From Rhizobium sp. (GTDB lineage Bacteria > Pseudomonadota > Alphaproteobacteria > Rhizobiales > Rhizobiaceae): a DNA stretch of 36,923 nucleotides. The translations under genes were made by a program, and so were the position numbers. The DNA lies in contig DPXQ01000080.1 in the NCBI GenBank assembly GCA_003527225.1, positions 1-36,923 of the forward strand. Reading direction: 5' to 3'. The notes beneath the pieces are model-generated. The model was not told the origin of the DNA. It ran no database searches and saw only the letters and a program-made list of their open reading frames with translations. This document shows, piece after piece, positions 1-9,370 of the stretch (position 1 is its first letter; each line of letters opens with the position of its first letter).

Positions 1-1574
<1,574 letters not shown>

Positions 1575-1594
1575 GAGGTTGCGAAGAAATTGAT

Positions 1595-1622
1595 TCAGGC
1601 GCGTGCCGCAAGCGCCTGATTT
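1595..1622 (+). terminator. Hairpin just after metH, possible first terminator
   Basis: An 8-bp perfect stem, TCAGGCGC (1595-1602) with GCGCCTGA (1612-1619), has a 9-nt loop and is followed by TTTC. It lies 20 nt after the metH stop. The T-run is short, so this is weaker than the next hairpin. Confidence 0.45.
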
Positions 1623-1655
1623 CAGATTCAATTCAGTAGGCGCTAAGAAATCTGG

Positions 1656-1688
1656 GCCGCCGCTTTCGCATGAAAGCGGCGGCTTTCT
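1656..1688 (+). terminator. Strong Rho-independent terminator after metH
   Basis: A perfect 12-bp GC-rich stem, GCCGCCGCTTTC (1656-1667) with GAAAGCGGCGGC (1672-1683), has a GCAT tetraloop and is followed by TTTCT. It sits between convergent genes (metH on plus, the PP2C gene on minus) and could serve both. Confidence 0.85.
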
Positions 1689-1696
1689 ACTGTTTT

Positions 1697-1744
1697 GATT
1701 CATGAAATTGCCAAAACGATTCAGATTGTTGGCATGCCGATTCA
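1697..1744 (+). repeat. Three GATTCA hexamers at exact 21-bp spacing
   Basis: GATTCA begins at 1697, 1718 and 1739, so adjacent copies are 21 bp apart. Two more copies begin at 1592 and 1625 without that spacing. They lie between convergent genes, where no promoter for either neighbour is expected. The function is unknown and chance recurrence of a hexamer is possible. Confidence 0.4.
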
Positions 1745-1797
1745 GAGAAAGCCGGTACCGCATTGTTTGTGAATCCGAAACACGCGTCCAATCGGGC

Positions 1798-2676
1798 TCA
1801 ATCTACAGTGAGCCGCAGCAGGATCGCCGTCGTATCGTCGCTCTGCTTGAAGCGGGGGAAGCGCTGCCCGTCCGGATCGATCTCCCGTTCGAAATGACGG
1901 AGTTCGTCGACCAGCGAGGCAAGCCCCGACATCCTTGCAGCCTCGACCAGTCCGGCCGCATCATGGGCGTGATAGAGCGCGACGAGATCGGCGAGACCAT
2001 CAGAACAGACGATCGCGGTCGCCGAACTCTTCAGCGGCAAGGGGTGAATGGTGAGATGGTTAGCCGCCTCCGGGACCAGGCCCAGCGTCCAGACATCGCC
2101 GCCATCTGTGTTCTGTCTTTCGCGATGGCGGCGCAGTCCGGCCAAGGTCGTTGGATCGTCATTGGCAGCGCCCGATGGGCCGATGCCGCCAACGCGAAGG
2201 ATGTGTTCGCGTGCCGCCGCCTGTTCCCGCTGGAAGGCGTCGGGAATGGCCATGTGGATCTCGGCCTCGCCAGTGTCGGGCAGGAGATAGAGGCAACAGT
2301 CGCCAAGGCCGATGAATTCGAAACCCTGGGGCGTCGCCCTGGCAGCCGCAAGCGCTGAAAGTGGCCAGGCATAGCGCGGCTGGTCGCCGGCGATACTGCG
2401 GAACTCGTCTGCGGCTTGCCTGCAGATTTCCCGAATCACTGTGCGCACATCGCATGTGCCGGTCAGATTCTCGCGCAGGCGCAATGCGCTGAAAGCGGCA
2501 ATCCAGGCCGCATCGCTGCCATGGCCGGGCATGAACTGCCGGTCGCCCAGGCCGGTGGCGCCATCGACCACGAAGGCACTGTCGGCGTTGTGGCCGAAGC
2601 TGTCCTCATTGGGGCGGGTCAGCTTGCCCGGATCCGTGATGGCGTCGAGGATTTCAATGCGATACCGCGTACTCAT
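1798..2676 (-). CDS. PP2C-type serine/threonine protein phosphatase
   Basis: This is a 292-residue metal-dependent phosphatase of the PPM/PP2C family, expected to remove phosphate from Ser/Thr of unknown protein partners in the cytoplasm. The family's acidic metal-binding motifs appear in order: RPNEDSFG (about 21-28), VVDGATGLG (about 36-44), CSDGLADL (about 220) and SDDTTAILLR near the C-terminus (Asp281). There is no transmembrane or sensor domain, so it is a catalytic domain alone. It lies 113 bp downstream of the ABC ATPase gene on the same strand, and no clear terminator separates them, so read-through is possible. The ATG at 2676 has only a weak GGAA-type ribosome site. No partner kinase is visible in the window, so its pathway cannot be named. 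Confidence 0.85.
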   Translation of the reverse strand: MSTRYRIEILDAITDPGKLTRPNEDSFGHNADSAFVVDGATGLGDRQFMPGHGSDAAWIAAFSALRLRENLTGTCDVRTVIREICRQAADEFRSIAGDQPRYAWPLSALAAARATPQGFEFIGLGDCCLYLLPDTGEAEIHMAIPDAFQREQAAAREHILRVGGIGPSGAANDDPTTLAGLRRHRERQNTDGGDVWTLGLVPEAANHLTIHPLPLKSSATAIVCSDGLADLVALYHAHDAAGLVEAARMSGLASLVDELRHFEREIDPDGQRFPRFKQSDDTTAILLRLTVD

Positions 2677-2789
2677 TTGTCAAAAATTCCCTACGATTGC
2701 GCGGCCTGGCATCGGGCGTCCCTATGGCGCTGGCTGGCGAGTATCGGGGTCAGCGAGCGGCCGAGCTGCGACGGCGGCAAGCCGATCGG

Positions 2790-3848
2790 CTAGTCCCGCA
2801 CGACGAGGAGATCGCCGGAATCGATCTTCAGCGACACGGTGTCGCCGATGGCCGGCGGAGTGATGCTTGGATCGTTGAACATGTCGAAGGAAACGGTATT
2901 TCCGGCGACATTGATGCGGGTTCGGATGACCGAGCCGAGGAAGTGGCCCGACACGACCTGACCGGTCAGCGTCGTATCGCCCTTGGCGCCGTCGAGAATG
3001 GAGCCTGCTTCCGGACGCATCGCGAGCTGGACCGTGCTGCCCGCCGGAACGGTGATCTTTTCCTTTAGCGCGACCGTCAGGTCGCCGATCGCGACGGTGT
3101 TGTTCTGCGGATCGACGACCTTCGCTTCGATCAGGTTCAGGGTGCCGACGAAGGAGGCGACAAAGCGGGTTGCCGGGCGATTGTAGATCTCAAAGGGTGT
3201 GCCGATCTGATCGGCGCGGCCGGCATTCATCACGACGACGCGGTCCGATATCGACAGCGCTTCTTCCTGGTCGTGGGTGACGAAGACCGTGGTGATGCCG
3301 AGCTGGCGCTGGATCTGGCGGATTTCCTCGCGCAGGGAAACACGGATCTTGGCGTCGAGCGCCGAGAGCGGCTCGTCGAGCAGCAGCACCTGCGGCTTCG
3401 GTGCAAGCGCCCGGGCGAGCGCCACGCGCTGCTGCTGGCCACCCGACATCTGGTAGGGATAGCGGTCGGCGAGATGTTCCAGGTGAATGAGTTTCAGCAT
3501 CTCCGTGACGCGTGCCTGGATTTCGTCCCTCGGCTTACCGGCCACCTTCAAACCGAAGGCGACGTTGTCGAACACGTTCATGTTGGGAAACAGCGCATAG
3601 GCCTGGAAGACCATGCCGATGTTGCGCTGGTTCGGCTTGAGGCGCGACTGGTCCTTGCCGTCGATGACGATCGTGCCGCCCGACGGGGTTTCGAAGCCGG
3701 CGACCATGCGCAGGATCGTCGTCTTGCCGCAGCCGGACGGCCCGAGGAAGGAGACGAACTCGCCCTTGTCGATCGACATGTTGAAATCGTGGACGACTTT
3801 GACCGCGCCGAAGGATTTTTGGATATTCGTCAGGGTCAGGAATGTCAT
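2790..3848 (-). CDS. ABC transporter ATP-binding protein, PotA-like
   Basis: This 352-residue protein is the ATPase of a periplasmic-binding-protein-dependent importer. Walker A is GPSGCGKTT (about 36-44), followed by the Q-loop in VFQAYALFPN, the signature MSGGQQQRVALARAL, Walker B in VLLLDEPLSALD and the switch histidine in VTHDQEEA. The last 110 or so residues form a TOBE-type regulatory domain, as in PotA, FbpC and UgpC. It is the last gene of a four-gene transport operon and starts 10 nt after the second permease. The substrate cannot be read from the ATPase. The superfamily includes polyamine, iron(III) and 2-aminoethylphosphonate importers. Confidence 0.95.
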   Translation of the reverse strand: MTFLTLTNIQKSFGAVKVVHDFNMSIDKGEFVSFLGPSGCGKTTILRMVAGFETPSGGTIVIDGKDQSRLKPNQRNIGMVFQAYALFPNMNVFDNVAFGLKVAGKPRDEIQARVTEMLKLIHLEHLADRYPYQMSGGQQQRVALARALAPKPQVLLLDEPLSALDAKIRVSLREEIRQIQRQLGITTVFVTHDQEEALSISDRVVVMNAGRADQIGTPFEIYNRPATRFVASFVGTLNLIEAKVVDPQNNTVAIGDLTVALKEKITVPAGSTVQLAMRPEAGSILDGAKGDTTLTGQVVSGHFLGSVIRTRINVAGNTVSFDMFNDPSITPPAIGDTVSLKIDSGDLLVVRD

Positions 3849-3858
3849 AAATCTATCC

Positions 3859-4650
3859 TCAGGCGGGGCGTTGGGTTGTCTTTTGCAGGCGTGAGACGAG
3901 CTGGATCAGTACGAGGCAGCCCCAGGTGATGCCGAAGGCGATTACCGACAGCGCGAAGGGTTCGTAAGCCTTGTTGGCACCGATGCGTTGCAGGTAGGGG
4001 CCGAAGGCGGGCCGGTCGAGCAGGGAGGCGAGGGTGAATTCGCCGATGACGATGGCAAAGGTCAGGAAGGCGCCCGACAGGACGGCGGGTACGACATTCG
4101 GCAGAATGACCCGACCGAGAATGGTGACCCAGCCGGCGCCGAGGCTCTGTGCCGCTTCAGTCAGCGTGGCGACGTCGATGGTCCTCAGCCCCGTGTCTAC
4201 CGCACGGTACATGTAGGGCAGGGCAAGGATCGTGTAGCCGAAGGCTAGCAGGAGATTGGTGCCCAGAACCGAGCCTGTCAGCGGCAGCCAGCTCGACGTG
4301 TTGTAGAGGCGGATATAGCCGAACACGATGACGATGGCCGGGATGACGAGGGGCATTAGTGTCAGGAATTCGACGTAGGGGCGGGCCCAAGGCATCTTGA
4401 GCCTGACCCAGAAGGCCGTCGGCACGACGAGCAGGACGCCGATCACGATCGTTAGCAGCGCCATGACCACCGAATAGGTGAAGGTCTGCTGGAACTGCGG
4501 GTCGGCCAGGACCTTGGCATAGGCGTCGAACGAATAGACGCCGCGGCGCGCCTTCAGGGAGAATTCGAACAGGCCGCCGAGCGGCACGAAGAAATAGAGC
4601 AGACCAAAGATCAGTGCGGCCCAACCGGTGATGCGTGCCCAGAAGCTCAT
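3859..4650 (-). CDS. ABC transporter permease, second subunit (PotC-like)
   Basis: This is a 263-residue inner-membrane permease with about six hydrophobic segments. It carries the cytoplasmic EAA loop (TEAAQSLGAGWVTILGRVIL), which docks on the ATPase. The frame is open further upstream, but that stretch is the neighbour's antisense. The ATG at 4650 gives MSFWARITG, directly before the first membrane helix. It overlaps the previous permease stop in an ATGA, which indicates translational coupling. Separate permease genes resemble the PotB/PotC layout rather than a fused FbpB-type iron permease. Confidence 0.93.
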   Translation of the reverse strand: MSFWARITGWAALIFGLLYFFVPLGGLFEFSLKARRGVYSFDAYAKVLADPQFQQTFTYSVVMALLTIVIGVLLVVPTAFWVRLKMPWARPYVEFLTLMPLVIPAIVIVFGYIRLYNTSSWLPLTGSVLGTNLLLAFGYTILALPYMYRAVDTGLRTIDVATLTEAAQSLGAGWVTILGRVILPNVVPAVLSGAFLTFAIVIGEFTLASLLDRPAFGPYLQRIGANKAYEPFALSVIAFGITWGCLVLIQLVSRLQKTTQRPA

Positions 4651-5522
4651 TTCAGCCACCTTTCGGCGCGTACGCGCAGCCAGATGTAAACGACGTTGGC
4701 GATGGCGGTGACGACGATCATGCCGAAGGCCATGGCATAGCCGAGATGCGGATTGCCGAGCACGTCGCCACGGATCTGGGCGTAGAGCTGGATCGGCACG
4801 ATATTGAGGCTCGAACCGGTCAGCGCGATAGCTGTCGCGACGGCGCCGAAGGCATTGGCGAACAGCAGGGCGAAGGTGCCGAGGATCGACGGAAAGAGGA
4901 TGGGCAGGGCGACCATGCGCCAGTACTGAAGCGCGGTTGCGCCTAAAACCTCGGCCGCCTCTCGCCATTCGCGCCGCAGGCCCTCGAGCGCGGGCGTGAT
5001 GATCAGGATCATGAGCGGGATCTGGAAGAACAGGTAGGTGATCGTCAGGCCCCAGAAGCTCAGGATGCTGAAGCCGAGATCGCGCTGGAGGACGATGCCG
5101 AAATTGTTGCGCAGCAGGACGGTGACGAGGCCGACGGGGCCGAAGGTCGCCAGAAAGGCGAAGGCGAGCGGCACGCCGGCGAAATTCGAGGCGACCCCGG
5201 AAAAGGTTAGCAACGGCGACTTGATCCAGCGTGGCACGGTGCCGAAGACGACGGCCGCCGCCATGCCGAAGCCGATCAGGCAGCCGAGCGCGGCCGAGGC
5301 GACTGAGATCTTGATCGAAATCCAGTAGCTTGAGGGAATGGTGCCGGAGTTCAGGTCAATGATGTTCTGCAGAGTGAACGCGCCGTCGCGGGTCTGGAAG
5401 GCGCCAATGACGATGTGCATCGTCGGCAGGACCAGAAACATCACCACGAAGATCACGAAGGGCAACAGACCCAACCAGGTCAGCGGCAGGCGCAGTCGGC
5501 GCGCGGAGGGAGCTTGGTTCAT
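4647..5522 (-). CDS. ABC transporter permease, first subunit (PotB-like)
   Basis: This is a 291-residue integral membrane protein. A short basic N-terminus (SARRLRLP) precedes the first helix, with about six membrane segments overall, and there is an EAA loop (EWREAAEVLGATALQYWR followed by ALP). It pairs with the next gene to form the membrane channel of the importer. The ATG at 5522 is the natural start, and the stop overlaps the start of the second permease by four bases. The gap back to the binding-protein gene is 118 bp and holds a strong hairpin, a common way to keep binding-protein expression above that of the membrane subunits. Confidence 0.93.
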   Translation of the reverse strand: MNQAPSARRLRLPLTWLGLLPFVIFVVMFLVLPTMHIVIGAFQTRDGAFTLQNIIDLNSGTIPSSYWISIKISVASAALGCLIGFGMAAAVVFGTVPRWIKSPLLTFSGVASNFAGVPLAFAFLATFGPVGLVTVLLRNNFGIVLQRDLGFSILSFWGLTITYLFFQIPLMILIITPALEGLRREWREAAEVLGATALQYWRMVALPILFPSILGTFALLFANAFGAVATAIALTGSSLNIVPIQLYAQIRGDVLGNPHLGYAMAFGMIVVTAIANVVYIWLRVRAERWLK

Positions 5523-5593
5523 ATTCGCGAGTCTTCGCTAAAAGGCGTGAATGCAGGTCCGGCAAAGTATGGCCGGTGCTTCAGATATGGCAA

Positions 5594-5622
5594 GCCCCGG
5601 CCCGATGGTGTCGGGCCGGGGC
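5594..5622 (-). other. Intercistronic hairpin between binding protein and permease genes
   Basis: A perfect 12-bp stem, GCCCCGGCCCGA (5594-5605) with TCGGGCCGGGGC (5611-5622), has a 5-nt loop. Read on the minus strand no T-run follows, so it is more likely a 3'-end stabiliser or partial attenuator for the binding-protein message than a full terminator. Confidence 0.7.
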
Positions 5623-5640
5623 CACAGGCTCGTGGCCTGA

Positions 5641-6747
5641 TTACTGGACGTTGGCGCCGACGACGCTGTCCCAGCCACCGGTTACGACTGTCTTGTTGGC
5701 GTTCTGCTCTTCGACGGTCGGGAAGACAGCGGCTTCGTAGCTAGCGGCCGGCGGCAGGGCATCCAGAAGTTCCTTCTTGATGTTGCCTGCCTTGGCCATG
5801 GCGTTGAAGCGGGCCGGGTGGCAATAGCCCTTGAGCCACAGGTTCTGGCCTTCGTCCGAGTAGAGGTATTCCATCCACAGCTTCGCAGCGTTCGGATGCG
5901 GAGCAAAGGCAGAGATGCCCTGGACATAGACACCGGCGAGGACGCCGGTCTTCGGAACGACGACCTCGACCGGCGGGTTGCCGGCGAGTTCGTCACGCCA
6001 TGCCAGCACGTTGTAGTCCCATGCGACAGCGATCGGGGTGGCGCCCTGCGCGATGGTGCCGGCCTTGGCGATAACCGGAACGAAATTGCCGGCCTTGTTC
6101 AGCTCGGCGAAATATTCCAGACCAGCCTTGCCGGATTCTTCACCGGCCTTCGCACCCTTGTGCAGGCCAGCGGCGAGAACGCCCAGGATTGCCTGGTTCG
6201 AGGCACGCGGGTCGCCGGCGAGTGCGACCTGACCGGCATATTCCGGCTTCAGCAGGTCGGCCCAGTCCGCCGGAGTGTTCTTGACGAGGTCCTTGTTCAC
6301 GATGAACGAGAGAACGCCGTAGTAGTCGCCGTACCAGTAGCCTTCGGCATCCTTGATGGTTTCCGGGATTTCGTCCCAGGTGGAGACCTTGTAGGGCTGC
6401 AGGAGGCCTTCGGACTTCATCTGCGGACCGAAGGCGAGGCCGACGTCAACGACGTCCGGAGCCTGCGGGCCCTTGTTGTCCTTGTTGGCCTTGATGGCTT
6501 CGACTTCGTCGGCCGAGCCGGCGTCCGGGTTGAGTTCGTTGACCTGGATTTCCGGATATTTTGCCTTGAAGCCGGCGATAACGTCGCCATAACCGCACCA
6601 GCTGTGGGGCAGGGCGATCGTGGTCAGGTTGCCTTCTTTCTTGGCGGCTTCGATCAGTTCGGCGCTCGGCTCGGCAAAGACGAGCGAGGTGGAGGCGACG
6701 ACCATTGCGGTCGACAGCGAGAGCATGCGGCGAAGATTAGTGGTCAC
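5641..6747 (-). CDS. ABC transporter periplasmic substrate-binding protein (family 1)
   Basis: This 368-residue protein is the ligand-binding component of the importer. It begins with a Sec signal peptide (basic LRRML, hydrophobic core, likely cleavage after SLVFA). The mature start EPSAELIEAAKKEGNL is typical of family 1 solute-binding proteins related to iron(III), polyamine and 2-aminoethylphosphonate binders. Other features include DVVDVGLAFGPQM and YWYGDYYGVLSFIVNK. The start is a GTG at 6747 preceded by AAGGAG seven bases upstream, which fixes it. It is the first gene of the four-gene ABC operon and lies 164 bp downstream of the RpiR gene on the same strand. I cannot name the ligand. 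The tandem tyrosines of classical iron binders are not obvious. Confidence 0.92.
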   Translation of the reverse strand: MTTNLRRMLSLSTAMVVASTSLVFAEPSAELIEAAKKEGNLTTIALPHSWCGYGDVIAGFKAKYPEIQVNELNPDAGSADEVEAIKANKDNKGPQAPDVVDVGLAFGPQMKSEGLLQPYKVSTWDEIPETIKDAEGYWYGDYYGVLSFIVNKDLVKNTPADWADLLKPEYAGQVALAGDPRASNQAILGVLAAGLHKGAKAGEESGKAGLEYFAELNKAGNFVPVIAKAGTIAQGATPIAVAWDYNVLAWRDELAGNPPVEVVVPKTGVLAGVYVQGISAFAPHPNAAKLWMEYLYSDEGQNLWLKGYCHPARFNAMAKAGNIKKELLDALPPAASYEAAVFPTVEEQNANKTVVTGGWDSVVGANVQ

Positions 6748-6911
6748 TGGATTTCTCCTTGTTGGTTCTACTGCGGCGATGCGGACTGTTATTCGGGTTG
6801 TATGATAGTTATGTGACGGCTTGCATTTGCCTCGCGTAGGGCTGGCCAGCTCGTCGTTGCTCTTGAAAAATAGGACGTCTCTTCTCTCCCCTGTTGTGTT
6901 TATCTGTTTAA

Positions 6912-7784
6912 TTACCGCGGCTTGCGAAACAGCCGCGCCTGCTCGAAGAGCCCTTCGAGGGTATTCATACGTTCGCGGGTCTCATCCCACGCCAGGCTCT
7001 GAACTGCCTCGATCAGAGCTTCCACCACGAATAGCGTCACGACGGAGGAGTCCCAGGCCGAGGGCGCTTCTATCTGCACCTTGAAACTGTGCTGCGCGTA
7101 CTTGGCCACGGGTGATGTCCATTGATCGGTAAACAGCACTATAGTGACGCCGTTGGACTTTGCCACGTTCGCAAGCGTCGCCATATCGGCCTCATAGCGA
7201 CGTATATCGAATATTACGAGGACATCGCCGGCGCTCATGTTGAGCATATGCTGTGGCCAGGCGCTGGTATTCGACGACATCAGCGTCGTTTTCGGCCGGA
7301 TAACCTGCATATGGGTGAAGAAATATTCCGCCAGCGCGCCCGTTATGCGTCCGCCGACAAAATATATGCTGCGCTTGCGGTCGGCGAGCAGCTTGGCCGC
7401 TTCGTTGAATGTTTCCGTATCGAGTTCGCTGAGGGTCTGGCGCATATTGTTCATCACCGCTTCGGCGAAGCGGTTGAGAATGTGCGTGCCGGGAGCATTT
7501 GACGCCCACCGGTCATGCTTGGCGATCGGATTTGAAATCGATGCTTCCAGTTCCTGGTGCAAATGCGCCTGGAAATCCTGATAGCCCCTGTAGCCGAGCT
7601 TCTGCACCATGCGCGCAACGGTCGGGGTGGACACGCCGGCATTTTCCGCGATCGTCGTGATGCTGCCCAAGCCCGAGACCGGATAGTTGTCGAGCAGGCT
7701 TTCCGCAAGTTGGCGCTCGGCGCGGGTCAACCCGGCGAAATGGGCATGGATTACGTCCGACACTGTTTTCGACGTATTTCGCAC
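6912..7784 (-). CDS. RpiR-family transcriptional regulator (HTH plus SIS domain)
   Basis: This is a 290-residue DNA-binding regulator. The N-terminal RpiR-type helix-turn-helix covers about residues 1-75 (LTRAERQLAESLLDN, ITTIAENAGVSTPTVARMVQKLG). A SIS domain covers about 115-255 (SIYFVGGRITGALAEYF, DVLVIFDIRRYEADM); in this family it usually binds a small ligand, often a phosphosugar but not always. The start is a GTG at 7784 with GGGGAACT upstream. It is divergent from the amidohydrolase/TRAP operon (175 bp gap) and upstream of the ABC operon on the same strand, so it could control either or both. The divergent layout and the dyad motifs in that gap favour the plus-strand operon. Confidence 0.92.
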   Translation of the reverse strand: MRNTSKTVSDVIHAHFAGLTRAERQLAESLLDNYPVSGLGSITTIAENAGVSTPTVARMVQKLGYRGYQDFQAHLHQELEASISNPIAKHDRWASNAPGTHILNRFAEAVMNNMRQTLSELDTETFNEAAKLLADRKRSIYFVGGRITGALAEYFFTHMQVIRPKTTLMSSNTSAWPQHMLNMSAGDVLVIFDIRRYEADMATLANVAKSNGVTIVLFTDQWTSPVAKYAQHSFKVQIEAPSAWDSSVVTLFVVEALIEAVQSLAWDETRERMNTLEGLFEQARLFRKPR

Positions 7785-7865
7785 GTGCTTGTAGTTCCCC
7801 TATCCGGTCTGTGCCGGCTATCGGAAATTTATCAACCGAGCATCCGGACCTGTCAATGCGCAACT

Positions 7866-7921
7866 GAAGAGAAATTTTCAGAACCCGGTTGACTTGCGGC
7901 CAAACGTGAAGAATTCTCTTC
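7866..7921 (+). promoter_or_regulatory. Putative RpiR operators and promoter of the catabolic operon
   Basis: Two similar 14-bp motifs are seen: GAAGAGAAATTTTC (7866-7879) and GAAGAATTCTCTTC (7908-7921). The second is a dyad with 5-bp arms; the first has one mismatch. Their starts are 42 bp apart, about four helical turns. A TTGACT at 7889-7894 lies between them and could be a -35 element; a -10 about 17 bp later would fall inside the second motif. Assignment to the RpiR protein is inference from position. Confidence 0.4.
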
Positions 7922-7959
7922 GTCGTTAAGGTTTCGTTTGTTTCTCGGAAGGCGGGGGC

Positions 7960-8742
7960 ATGCTGGTACGTTCGGACATTCTGACGGCGGCGGACGGAGA
8001 GCCTGTTGCCGTGGAAAATTCCGATGGCAAGGGCGCCGTGCTACTGGTCTGCGAGCACGCATCCTCGACGCTGCCGGCCAGTGCCGGCGATCTGGGCTTG
8101 AGCCGCACGGCGCTCGAAAGCCATATCGCGTGGGATCCGGGCGCTCTTGCAGTCGCCCGGCTGCTGGCGGATAGCCTTGACGCAACGCTGGTTCACCAGC
8201 GCTTTTCACGCTTGATCTATGACTGCAATCGTCCGCCAGAATCGCCGGCCGCGATGCCGGAGACTTCGGAAATCTATCGCATTCCGGGCAACGAAGGCCT
8301 TAGCGTCGCTGAGCGCTATGCCCGGACCGCCGCACTCTACATTCCCTTCCATGACCGGATTTCCGGCATCCTGGCCGGGCGCCGCGCGCGCGGTCAGAAG
8401 ACAGTCGTTGTCACTGTACATAGCTTTACACCGGTCTACATGGGCAAGCAGCGCGACGTCGAGATCGGCATTCTGCACGATGTCGACAGTCGGCTGGCTG
8501 ACGGAATGCTCAAGGCAGCCGAAGGCGGACCATATCGTGCCGAGCGCAACGAACCCTATGGACCAAAAGACGGGGTAACCCATAGCCTGAGGCTCCACGC
8601 GCTGCCTGGCGGGCACCTGAATGTGATGATCGAGGTCAGAAACGATCTCATACGCGACGAGGAAGGGCAGCGGGTGATTGCCGATTATCTGGCGGGGCTG
8701 CTGCGGACCGGTCTGGAGGCGCTTTCGTCACAGCAGAACTGA
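7960..8742 (+). CDS. N-formylglutamate amidohydrolase (HutG/FGase) family hydrolase
   Basis: This is a 260-residue cytoplasmic metal-dependent hydrolase. Family motifs run in order: VCEHAS (about 29-34), WDPGA, SRLIYDCNRP, VHSFTP and IEVRNDLI. Characterised members cleave N-formyl-L-glutamate in histidine degradation, but no other hut gene is here. It is instead the first gene before a TRAP transporter, a GS-like ligase and two dehydrogenases. In that setting I infer it hydrolyses a gamma-glutamyl product, for example gamma-glutamylglycine to glutamate and glycine. The ATG at 7960 follows a GGCGGGGG purine stretch. An earlier start is unlikely because the region upstream holds the likely promoter. 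Confidence 0.85.
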   Translation: MLVRSDILTAADGEPVAVENSDGKGAVLLVCEHASSTLPASAGDLGLSRTALESHIAWDPGALAVARLLADSLDATLVHQRFSRLIYDCNRPPESPAAMPETSEIYRIPGNEGLSVAERYARTAALYIPFHDRISGILAGRRARGQKTVVVTVHSFTPVYMGKQRDVEIGILHDVDSRLADGMLKAAEGGPYRAERNEPYGPKDGVTHSLRLHALPGGHLNVMIEVRNDLIRDEEGQRVIADYLAGLLRTGLEALSSQQN

Positions 8743-8784
8743 TACGAAAATCTGGCATGGTTTTATAAAAGAAGAGGGGAACGG

Positions 8785-8868
8785 ATGCCGATACGAAGAG
8801 AGAGAGACGTTGCGCCGCATCGGCCCGCGATGGGCCGCGCGACCGACGGGGGCTGCGTACATGCCTAA
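8785..8868 (+). CDS. Possible 27-codon leader ORF overlapping dctQ start
   Basis: An ATG at 8785 has a good ribosome site (AGAGGGGAACGG) and reads 27 codons to TAA at 8866-8868. The product is short and basic (begins MPIRRERDVAPHRP). The stop overlaps the first codons of dctQ, whose own ribosome site is poor, so translation of dctQ could be coupled to this leader. The peptide itself may have no function. The alternative is that this ribosome site is fortuitous. Confidence 0.35.
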   Translation: MPIRRERDVAPHRPAMGRATDGGCVHA

Positions 8869-9370
8869 CGCCTTCAAGACCTACGTGCGCGTGGTTGACG
8901 GCTTCAACCGGCGCGTCGGCCGCATTGTGATGTATGGCATCTTTCTGCTAATGGGCATTCTGCTCTACTCGTCGATCTCCAAGGCAATGTTTCTTCCTGC
9001 GCACTGGACGCTGGAGATGGCGCAGTTCGTCATGGCGGGTTATTTTCTGCTCGGCGGCGCCTATTCGCTGCAACTCGACAGCCATGTCCGCATGGACCTG
9101 CTCTACGGCAAATGGTCGCCGAAGACCAAGGCGGCGGTCGATGTCGTGACCATCTTCATGCTGTTCGTCTATCTGTTCTTCATGCTCTACGGCGGCGTAT
9201 CCAGCACGGCTTACGCGCTGAAGTTCGGCGAGACCAGCTATTCGGCCTGGTCGCCCTACATGGCGCCAATCAAGATCATTATGGTGATCGGCATCTTCCT
9301 CACATTTCTTCAAGCGACATCGATCCTGATCAAGGACGTAGCCGTGGCGATCGGGAGGCCGCTCGCATGA
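8861..9370 (+). CDS. dctQ: TRAP transporter small permease (DctQ)
   Basis: This is a 169-residue, four-helix membrane subunit of a tripartite ATP-independent periplasmic transporter. Hydrophobic segments lie at about 23-43, 53-73, 95-117 and 135-158, and the family signature is around QLDSHVRMDLLY. The ATG at 8861 (MPNAFKTYVR) precedes the first helix directly. The frame stays open upstream, including a TTG at 8810, but that extension is not helix-like. The last four bases overlap dctM as ATGA. DctQ bridges the binding protein and the large permease; sodium-coupled uptake is usual for the family. Confidence 0.9.
   Translation: MPNAFKTYVRVVDGFNRRVGRIVMYGIFLLMGILLYSSISKAMFLPAHWTLEMAQFVMAGYFLLGGAYSLQLDSHVRMDLLYGKWSPKTKAAVDVVTIFMLFVYLFFMLYGGVSSTAYALKFGETSYSAWSPYMAPIKIIMVIGIFLTFLQATSILIKDVAVAIGRPLA

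Noticed and set aside
1731..1744. Sigma-54 promoter (TTGGCATG...)
   Set aside because: The GG...GC spacing of a -24/-12 promoter is not met.
7960..8742. Histidine utilisation (hut) locus
   Set aside because: Only an FGase-family gene is present; hutH, hutU, hutI and hutC are all absent from the window.
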